Source of the DNA: Streptomyces violaceus
GTDB taxonomy: Bacteria > Actinomycetota > Actinomycetes > Streptomycetales > Streptomycetaceae
Assembly: GCA_000715635.1 (NCBI GenBank)
Contig: KL569100.1
Coordinates: 28,862-49,979 of the forward strand
Direction of reading: 5' to 3'
Length of the DNA: 21,118 bases
A model generated the notes under the pieces. That model saw nothing but the letters and a program-made list of their open reading frames with translations. It made no database searches and was not told the origin of the DNA. Positions 14,748 through 21,118 of the stretch are shown piece by piece; positions within the stretch are counted from its first letter, which is position 1, and each line of letters starts with the position of its first letter. Made by a program: the position numbers and the translations under genes.

Positions 14748-16301
14748 ATGGCAGTGACCCAGCAGGAGATCGAGAACCGGTTGTGGGACGCCGCCGACGA
14801 GCTGCGCGTGGCGATGCCCGAAGCGCAGTACTCCTCGGTCGTCTTCCCTCTGATGTTTTGGAAGTATCTGTCGGATACCTGGGAACACAACCACCAGGAG
14901 TTCCTGGCTCAGTACGAGGGTCTGGACGGCCTCTCCCCCGAGGAAGCCCGCGAGATCGAGTACCGCGACCACCAGTCGTTCGAGATTCCGGTCATCCACG
15001 CCGGCACCGTCCAGGAACGTCGCGCCTCTTGGTCCTCCATCCTTGCCACCGTCGCCCAGCACGGCCTCGGCGCGCGGGTCCGCGCTTCGCTTCAGGCCAT
15101 CGAGTCGGCCAACCCTGACAAGTTCTCGCGCCTGTTCGGGTCCATGACTTGGACCTCCGAAGCGGTGCTGCCGGGGGAGGTGTTGGCGGCGGTCATGCGG
15201 GCGATGGACCGCACTCCCAAAATGCACGAGGGCAACATGTCCCACGACGTGCTCGGCGGAGCATACGAATACCTGCTGAAGCGGTTTTCCGACGGGTCAG
15301 GCACCCGCGCTGGCCAGTTCTTCACCCCGCGCGAGGTCGTCGAGCTGATCATCAAACTATTGGACCCCAAGAACCACGAGTCGGTGTATGACCCGACCTG
15401 CGGGTCGGGCGGCATGCTCATTGCCGCCGCGAGCCTCCTGAAGGCCCATGGCGGGCGCGGATACACACTCAGCCTGAACGGGCAGGAGGCGGTGACGGAC
15501 ACCGCAGGTGTGGCTCGCATGAACCTCTTCATGCACAATCTGACCGAGTTCAAGGTCGAGGTGGGCGACACCCTGAGGGATCCGCGCTTCAAGAAGCCGG
15601 ACGGGTCCGTCAAGCAATTCGACGTGATTGTCGCCAATCCCCCCTACAGCATGAAGTGGAAGCCCTGGACCAACGACCCCCGCGCCATCGGAGGAGTCGC
15701 CCCACAGTCGTCAGCGGACTGGGCATTCGTGCAGCACATGATCGCCAGCATGGATCCGAAGAAGGGCCGCGCCGGCGTCGTCCTGCCTCACGGCGTCCTC
15801 TTCCGTGTTGGCCAAGAAGCCGCCATCCGTAAGCGCGTCTTGGACACCGACCTGCTTGAAGCCGTGATCGGGCTGCCCGCCAACCTCTTTTACAACACGA
15901 CGATTCCGACCTGCGTCCTCGTTTTCCGCGCCCGCGGCACCAAGGCCCCAGAGCGGCGGAACGGCGTGCTGTTCATCGACGCCTCCGCACGGTTTACCAA
16001 AGCCAAGAATCGCAACGTCCTCACCGACGTAGACATCACCGACATCCTGTCAACCTTCCACTCGGGCTCCGACGTCGCCGGAGAGGCTGGCCTCTCGGCG
16101 CGGTTTGTCCCCACTACAGAGATCGTGGCGAACGGGTACGACCTCAACATCGGCCGTTACATCAAGAAGGTTGCCGCCGAGCAGAAAGACCTCGGCACCC
16201 TTATCGATGCCTACAACATTGCCCGGGCCGAGCGCCAAAAGACGGAGCAGCGCATGATCGAAGTGCTCACTGCCGCGGGGATCGAAGGCTTTGATGAGTG
16301 A
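14748..16301 (+). CDS. hsdM: Type I restriction-modification DNA methyltransferase subunit M
   Basis: 517 residues, start ATG 14748 with AAGGA at 14731-14735. HsdM transfers a methyl group from S-adenosylmethionine to adenine in the site chosen by HsdS; two HsdM bind one HsdS. N-terminal helical HsdM_N domain (~5-150, QQEIENRLWDAADELR), then the Rossmann-like methylase. The SAM motif is DPTCGSGGM (215-223), preceded by RAGQFFTPREVV, and the catalytic NPPY is N297-Y300, the adenine N6 signature. Length is usual and no frame break is seen. It ends eight bases inside hsdS, so subunit output is coupled. First gene of the hsdMSR operon. Confidence 0.96.
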   Translation: MAVTQQEIENRLWDAADELRVAMPEAQYSSVVFPLMFWKYLSDTWEHNHQEFLAQYEGLDGLSPEEAREIEYRDHQSFEIPVIHAGTVQERRASWSSILATVAQHGLGARVRASLQAIESANPDKFSRLFGSMTWTSEAVLPGEVLAAVMRAMDRTPKMHEGNMSHDVLGGAYEYLLKRFSDGSGTRAGQFFTPREVVELIIKLLDPKNHESVYDPTCGSGGMLIAAASLLKAHGGRGYTLSLNGQEAVTDTAGVARMNLFMHNLTEFKVEVGDTLRDPRFKKPDGSVKQFDVIVANPPYSMKWKPWTNDPRAIGGVAPQSSADWAFVQHMIASMDPKKGRAGVVLPHGVLFRVGQEAAIRKRVLDTDLLEAVIGLPANLFYNTTIPTCVLVFRARGTKAPERRNGVLFIDASARFTKAKNRNVLTDVDITDILSTFHSGSDVAGEAGLSARFVPTTEIVANGYDLNIGRYIKKVAAEQKDLGTLIDAYNIARAERQKTEQRMIEVLTAAGIEGFDE

Positions 16302-17616
16302 CTGGCAGCAGATCAGCCTCGGCGACCTGGCGACAATGGCGCGCCGCAAGGTAGATGTTCCGCCGCAGGGACCGGGCGCTTCGATGAGCGACACAACGGG
16401 CCATAACGATGCCGCCCTGGTTCAGGAGGGTTGGACCCCGTCGCCTTTGGCACGGTTCCTCACCCTGAACGTGGAATCCGTGGACGTGGACCCGGACCAG
16501 AGCTACCCAACCGTGGGGGTGCTGAACCGGGGGCGAGGTCTGCTCTACCGCGATCCCGTGGCCGGGAGCTCTACTTCCTACAAGAAGCTCAACCGCATCG
16601 GCCCCGGCGTACTTGTCTACAGTCGACTCAAGGCGTTCGAGGGTGCGATCACCGTCACACCCGGCGACCTGCCGGAATCGTTCGCCTCGCAAGAATTCCC
16701 CACCTTCGCTTTCTCATCCGAGGCTGACCCCGACTTCTTTCGCATCCTCGCCACGACACAGCGCATGTGGGCTGCCCTTCAGGGGGCGTCCAAGGGGATG
16801 GGGGGCAGGCGTGAGCGAGTGAAGCCTGCTGACTTCCTCAACATTGTCATGGAAATTCCACCACTGCCGGTGCAGCAGCGGATCGTCGAGGTCATCGACG
16901 CGGTCGATGCCCAGATCGCCGCGCTCGACACGGAGGCAGGTGCGCTTCGAGACGTCCTTCGTCGCCTTCGCGCCGACTTGATGACAGATGATTCCGCCGA
17001 TGAAGTCCGGGCGGACGAGGCATTCGGCATCACGATGGGACGCCAGCGCTCACCGCAACGGGCCTCCGGCCCGCACATGGCTCCCTACCTACGGTCTGCC
17101 AACGTCGGCTACGGAACTCTCGACCTGTCCGACGTACTGGAGATGGACTTCAATCCGAGCGAGCGCGAGACCTTCGGGCTCCGGTACGGGGACGTCCTCG
17201 TCTCCGAGGGGAGCGCAAGCGAGACCGCAGTAGGAATGCCAGCCATGTGGCGGGACGAGATCCCAGCCCCAGTCTGCTTCCAGAACACTCTGCTTCGCTA
17301 TCGCGCCATCCAAGGCGTAAGCATTCCGGCGTTCGTCAAGCACTGGTGCCTGTGGGCGTACGAGTCCGGGCAATTCCGTGACGTCGCTGGCGGCACCAAC
17401 ATCAAGCACATCGGGTCTAGGCGAGCGCTCGGCATGCGAGTGCGTCTCCCGAACGTAACCGACCAGGAGCGCATCGCCACAGAGCTCGACTCGATGAGCG
17501 AGGTCATCGCGGCGACCCGCGCAGAGGCCGCCCGCCTACGTGAAGTCCGGGCCGGGCTGCTATCGGGACTACTGGACCGCGCTATCGACATCGAGTCTGC
17601 TGAGCTGGAGGTCTGA
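16294..17616 (+). CDS. hsdS: Type I restriction-modification specificity subunit S
   Basis: 440 residues. ATG 16294 is preferred over the TTG at 16291: GAAGG (16284-16288) lies five bases before it and it overlaps hsdM by eight. HsdS sets the recognition sequence through two target-recognition domains separated by helical conserved spacers. TRD1 covers ~45-185 with SYKKLNRI, LVYSRLKAFEGA and GASKGMGGRRERV. The first spacer is ~187-232 (PPLPVQQRIVEVID). TRD2 covers ~240-380, and the second spacer is ~385-435 (DQERIATELD...LLSGLLD). Thus it is a full two-TRD subunit with a bipartite target. Odd: the first 30 residues (MSDWQQISLGDLATMARRKVDV) look like a second HsdS beginning before the expected one at W47, a sign of past recombination. 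Confidence 0.93.
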   Translation: MSDWQQISLGDLATMARRKVDVPPQGPGASMSDTTGHNDAALVQEGWTPSPLARFLTLNVESVDVDPDQSYPTVGVLNRGRGLLYRDPVAGSSTSYKKLNRIGPGVLVYSRLKAFEGAITVTPGDLPESFASQEFPTFAFSSEADPDFFRILATTQRMWAALQGASKGMGGRRERVKPADFLNIVMEIPPLPVQQRIVEVIDAVDAQIAALDTEAGALRDVLRRLRADLMTDDSADEVRADEAFGITMGRQRSPQRASGPHMAPYLRSANVGYGTLDLSDVLEMDFNPSERETFGLRYGDVLVSEGSASETAVGMPAMWRDEIPAPVCFQNTLLRYRAIQGVSIPAFVKHWCLWAYESGQFRDVAGGTNIKHIGSRRALGMRVRLPNVTDQERIATELDSMSEVIAATRAEAARLREVRAGLLSGLLDRAIDIESAELEV

Positions 17617-17619
17617 GTC

Positions 17620-20600
17620 GTGGCAAAGGGCATTCGGGAGCGCGAGTTCCAGAACTCGATGATCCAGTGGTCCCTACCGATGGGCTGGCACTACACAGCG
17701 GGCAGGTTACTGTCGCGTGAAACGACGCAGACTGTGGTCGTCGACCAGCTGCGGGACGCCATCGTCCGGTTCAACCCTGGAGTGATCGAAGGGCTCGACG
17801 TAGACGCGGTGGTCGAGGAGATCGTCGCCACGGTCAACGCCGTCGACGGCGGGCTGGTACGGGCCAACGAGCAGGTGCTGAACCTGATGCGCGGGCACAA
17901 GGAGTTCCGGGACGCCGACGGGGTGTGGCACGCCCTGAAGGTCGTCGACTTCGGGCAGCCAACCGCCAACACGTTGGTTGTGTCGGACGAGGTGACCATA
18001 ACCATCCCCGGCAAGACTCCTCGCCGGTTCGACCTCGTGTACTGGGTCAACGGCCTGCCCCTCGTTGTGGTGGAGGTGAAGTCGCCGACCGCAAAGTCCG
18101 GGTGGGCCGACGCGGCCCGCGAGATCAACGACGTGTATGCCACCGAATACCCGTGGTTCTTCACTCCCAACGTCTTCTCCATCGCCTCCGACGGGCTGAA
18201 GCTGCGTTTCGGTGCCGCCGGCGCGCCCACGAACCTCTGGCAGCCGTTTCGATCCACCGACGACGACGAGAACCTGTCTGGGCAGGCCGACGTGCAACGC
18301 TCCGTCGAGCTGCTGCTCGCCCCGGCCACGCTCCTGGACATGCTCGCCAACTTCGTCCTTTTCGACACGTCCGGAGGCGGCGCGGACAAGAAGTATCTGC
18401 CCCGCTACCCGCAGATGGAGGCCGCCCATCTGATCCACAAGCGGGTCCTGGCCGACGGAGCGAAGGGCCTGATCTGGCACCACCAGGGGTCTGGAAAGAC
18501 GCTGCTGATGGTGTTCGCCGCCTCCTTGTTGTTGGCCGACACTCGCACTGATTCGCCCACGATCATCCTGCTCTCTGACCGCACTCATCTCGTCCGGCAG
18601 ACCTCCGGGGTGTTCACCTCCGCGATGGGGGACGCCTACTTCCACCAGCCCGCGACCAGCGCGGAGTTGCGTTCCCTGCTGGCCGACGACGTGCGCGGCG
18701 TCATCTCCACCACCGTCCATAAGTTCGCCGATGCCGGCAAGAACCTGTCGACCCGCAAGAACATCATCGTGCTGGTCGACGAGGCCCACCGCACCCAGTC
18801 CGACAGGTCACAGTCCTTGGCCGGGCAGATGCGCGCAGCATTGCCGCACGCGAAGTTCTTCGGAATGACCGGCACCCCCGTCAGGAACCTCGCAACCGAC
18901 ACCTTCGCCCTCTTCGGCGAGGAGACCGACCCGGACAGGGTTTTGCATCGGTACTCGGTGTCCCGGTCTCTGCTGGACGAGGCGACCGTCCCGGTGATGC
19001 TGGACCCACATCCGGTCACCTTCGAGATGAACGACCAGGCGCTGCAGGCAGAGTTCGACCAGTTCGCCGACGAATTCGACCTCGACGACCCTGACCGTGA
19101 AACTCTGTCCCGCAAGTTCGGGCGCCTCACCTCGGTGTTCGCCAACCCCCACCGCATACACACGGTCTGCCAGGACATCGTGGACCACTACCTGGCCAGC
19201 GCCTACCGCAACGGTCTCAAGGCTCAGGTCGTCGCCTACAACCGTGAGCTGGCCGTGGCATACACGGACAAGATCAACGAGCTGCTGGCCGGCTTCGAGG
19301 CGTCCCAGGTGCTCGCTGAGGTCGGGAAGCACGACCGGATCACCGCCGAGGTGAACATCCACGTCTCGGACGCCAAGGACGAAGACCGCGCCATGCGCCC
19401 GTACCGGCTCTCAGAGGTCGATGAGGAGGACCAGAAGCGGCGATTCCTCTCCCCGGACGACCCGCTGTGCTTCCTGGTCGTGACGGCCAAGCTGATGACT
19501 GGGTTCGATGCCCCAAACGAGGGCGTCCTCTACCTGGACAAGCCGCTGAAGGCCCACAACCTGTTCCAGACGATCACCCGCCCGAACCGAACCTGGGTAT
19601 CCCCGACCGGGTTTGTGAAGACCACCGGCGTGGTGGTGGACTACATCAGCTTGGCCGAAGAGGTCCAGCGGGCCGTCGTCGACCCCACCTCGGAGGGATC
19701 CGCCGGCAAGGGCGGAGGGTTCGTCACCGACCTGACCGATCTGGTCGCTGAGTTCCGCACCACCTTCGCCCGCATCGAAGACCTCCTCGCAGACGTGGAC
19801 GGGCTGGATCTCACGGTCCACGGCTACGAGTCCGTGCGAACCATCAATGCCTTCCTGGACACCAACCCGGACGCCGCCGAGGTGTTCGCCAAGGACTACC
19901 GGCTCTTGGCCCGGCTGTACCCGCTCATCAACACCGACAAGCGGGTCGCCAAGTATCAGGACGGCTTCGGGCTGTTCGGGTCCGTGTACACGACCCTGTT
20001 CAAGAAGTCTTCGGACGAGGAGAGGAAGGAACGGCTGGGCGAGTTGGGACCGATGGTCCTGGAGATCATCAATGCCCACGTCCACTCCTTCTCTGTGGCC
20101 GCCTCCCAGGAGGAAGCCCTCGTTCTGGACGCCCAGGGCATCTCCATCCTCAAGGAGCTGCTGGCCCTCGTCCGCCCCAAGGCCGGCAAGGACGACGGCG
20201 AGGACATGAGGCCGCCGTCTGCGGCGGAGATCCTGGACCACATCAAGGACGCCCTCGAAAGGGGCGTCGAACCGGGGTCCGCTAAGTACACCGCCCTCGC
20301 GGAGCGAATCAGGCAGCTGCGGGACCGGATCATTCAGAACGCGCAGGACGCCCTGGAGTTCCTGGCCGATGCGCTCCGCGTCGCCCGCGCCATCGTGGAC
20401 GCCGAGAAGCACCCCGACGAAGCCGTCGTGCTGGACGACGACCACGTGGGTGTCCTGTCGCGGATCATTCACGATCACGCACCGTCCGGCCTCACCATCA
20501 CGGAGCGGAACCTGGCCGAGGAGATCGATCAGGTGGTCAAGCACACCCTCGCGCAGTCGTGGGACAACGCCGAGGCTCGCAACCGAGGTGTCCGCCGCGC

Positions 20601-20697
20601 CACCGCTGCGGTCTTCCGCCGGTACACGTTGAAGCCGGTGGGAGAGCCATACGGCTCCACCGTCGCCTACATCGAAGCCCACTACCTCGTTGACTGA
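17620..20697 (+). CDS. hsdR: Type I restriction endonuclease/translocase subunit R
   Basis: 1025 residues from GTG 17620, with GGAGG at 17607-17611; only three bases separate it from the hsdS stop. HsdR pumps DNA past the bound complex with ATP and cuts it when translocation stalls. N-terminal nuclease domain: D138 (RRFDLVYW) and E152-V-K154 (VVEVKSP), the PD-(D/E)XK core. Superfamily 2 motor: HHQGSGKT (K293), VDEAH (387-390), MTGTPVRN and a motif VI-like QTITRPNRTW. A C-terminal helical region (~830-1025), which contacts the methylase, follows. All key residues are present, so with hsdM and hsdS this should be an active system. A strong hairpin follows the stop. Confidence 0.96.
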   Translation: MAKGIREREFQNSMIQWSLPMGWHYTAGRLLSRETTQTVVVDQLRDAIVRFNPGVIEGLDVDAVVEEIVATVNAVDGGLVRANEQVLNLMRGHKEFRDADGVWHALKVVDFGQPTANTLVVSDEVTITIPGKTPRRFDLVYWVNGLPLVVVEVKSPTAKSGWADAAREINDVYATEYPWFFTPNVFSIASDGLKLRFGAAGAPTNLWQPFRSTDDDENLSGQADVQRSVELLLAPATLLDMLANFVLFDTSGGGADKKYLPRYPQMEAAHLIHKRVLADGAKGLIWHHQGSGKTLLMVFAASLLLADTRTDSPTIILLSDRTHLVRQTSGVFTSAMGDAYFHQPATSAELRSLLADDVRGVISTTVHKFADAGKNLSTRKNIIVLVDEAHRTQSDRSQSLAGQMRAALPHAKFFGMTGTPVRNLATDTFALFGEETDPDRVLHRYSVSRSLLDEATVPVMLDPHPVTFEMNDQALQAEFDQFADEFDLDDPDRETLSRKFGRLTSVFANPHRIHTVCQDIVDHYLASAYRNGLKAQVVAYNRELAVAYTDKINELLAGFEASQVLAEVGKHDRITAEVNIHVSDAKDEDRAMRPYRLSEVDEEDQKRRFLSPDDPLCFLVVTAKLMTGFDAPNEGVLYLDKPLKAHNLFQTITRPNRTWVSPTGFVKTTGVVVDYISLAEEVQRAVVDPTSEGSAGKGGGFVTDLTDLVAEFRTTFARIEDLLADVDGLDLTVHGYESVRTINAFLDTNPDAAEVFAKDYRLLARLYPLINTDKRVAKYQDGFGLFGSVYTTLFKKSSDEERKERLGELGPMVLEIINAHVHSFSVAASQEEALVLDAQGISILKELLALVRPKAGKDDGEDMRPPSAAEILDHIKDALERGVEPGSAKYTALAERIRQLRDRIIQNAQDALEFLADALRVARAIVDAEKHPDEAVVLDDDHVGVLSRIIHDHAPSGLTITERNLAEEIDQVVKHTLAQSWDNAEARNRGVRRATAAVFRRYTLKPVGEPYGSTVAYIEAHYLVD

Positions 20698-20707
20698 CGA
20701 GTGCATG

Positions 20708-20741
20708 GAGGCCCGGCAACCTGTGACGGTTGCCGGGCCTC
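20708..20741. terminator. Perfect 13-bp hairpin after hsdR
   Basis: GAGGCCCGGCAAC (20708-20720) pairs perfectly with GTTGCCGGGCCTC (20729-20741) around an eight-base loop, 10 bp after the hsdR stop. No T run, but the stem is very stable. It could also serve the convergent minus-strand gene. Confidence 0.85.
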
Positions 20742-20810
20742 GTCGCGCTGCTCGGGCCCTGATCTGTCTCCTGAGCGGCGCCGTTTTCGTCATCACTCCA
20801 GCTGGCGTGG

Positions 20811-21118
20811 CTATATCGGGGGCAGGGCTGTGGCGTCGCACACGGTGATGTGGAGGGCGTGAAGCGGCTGCGTTCGTGTGGGGCGGACAATCTCCAGACT
20901 CTGGGCGCCCTCGCGGAGCCGGAAGACGAGTTGGTCGAAGTGGTACCAGCCGAGGTTGATCCACAGGGCGCCGACGCCGTACTGGTCGCGTCGGTGGTCG
21001 AGTGGCTGTCCCTGCACCCATACGGACGGCGGGGACATGCCGGTGTCCTCCGTATAGCGCACGGCGGCAGCGGCTGCGCGGCGCAGTGGGCTGTCCGGCT
21101 TCCAGCGGCGCCCCAGCC
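20811..21118 (-). CDS. Partial: C-terminal end of an unrecognised protein
   Basis: The minus-strand frame is open from the window edge to TAG at 20811-20813, about 101 residues. GTG 21062 is only an internal candidate. The visible part contains an Ala run, then ALWINLGWYHFDQLVFRLREG and a tail ending DATALPPI. It looks like a soluble alpha/beta domain, with a Trp/Tyr/Phe-rich strand. I do not recognise a family or catalytic motif. It converges on the hsd operon with a hairpin between. Confidence that it is coding is moderate, from normal composition and an open frame at the edge. Confidence 0.5.
   Translation of the reverse strand, partial: LGRRWKPDSPLRRAAAAAVRYTEDTGMSPPSVWVQGQPLDHRRDQYGVGALWINLGWYHFDQLVFRLREGAQSLEIVRPTRTQPLHALHITVCDATALPPI

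Noticed and set aside
19411..21021. 536-codon minus-strand open frame
   Set aside because: Mostly antisense to hsdR, with shadow composition; it also crosses the terminator after hsdR.
1..21118. CRISPR array or insertion sequence with terminal repeats
   Set aside because: No regularly spaced repeats and no transposase-like reading frame were seen; the only mobile-element gene is the integrase tail.

Overview
The window reads as an actinobacterial, Streptomyces-like chromosome or large replicon. Base composition is very GC-rich, several genes start with GTG, purine-rich Shine-Dalgarno sites are visible, and the deformylase resembles the Streptomyces type. Almost everything recognisable is anti-invader machinery or debris of mobile DNA, so this is a defence island.

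Layout. (1) 2-3400, plus strand: three overlapping genes that look like an ABC three-component conflict system. They are the C-terminal part of an effector/CTD protein cut by the window edge, a winged-helix-like middle component, and a coiled-coil ABC ATPase with a CxxC...CxxC zinc-hook-like element and a degenerate Walker A. (2) 3495-4710: mobile-element and toxin-antitoxin wreckage. There is a frameshifted PIN toxin, an antitoxin lacking its start, the last ~50 codons of a tyrosine integrase, and a 3' half of tRNA-Arg(UCU) flanked on both sides by 11-bp-period direct repeats, as in an attP-like site. (3) 4854-5741: a stand-alone PD-(D/E)XK plus DUF5655 protein, closed by a strong hairpin. 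(4) 6021-6512: a peptide deformylase with all catalytic motifs but a shortened N-terminus and a six-GCT run. (5) 6772-14018, minus strand: a three-gene pPIWI_RE operon in transcription order Zn-ribbon/REase protein, DinG-like helicase, pPIWI_RE protein. All three are translationally coupled, and the helicase carries an apparent one-base insertion before its last helicase motifs. (6) 14019-14747: a divergent intergenic region of about 730 bp with inverted repeats and no gene I can support. (7) 14748-20697, plus strand: a complete type I restriction-modification operon hsdM-hsdS-hsdR, closed by a 13-bp hairpin. (8) 20811-21118, minus strand: the C-terminal end of an unrecognised protein leaving the window.

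How the genes fit together. HsdMSR would methylate host DNA and cut unmodified DNA. The pPIWI_RE module is predicted (Burroughs, Iyer and Aravind) to act on nucleic acid structures such as R-loops of invading replicons, with helicase and endonuclease partners. ABC-3C systems are predicted to sense invasion through a coiled-coil ATPase and release a toxic or nuclease effector. The integrase and tRNA fragment suggest how the island was assembled. Three independent one-base reading-frame breaks (integrase, PIN toxin, helicase) mean either ongoing decay or residual assembly errors; raw reads would decide.
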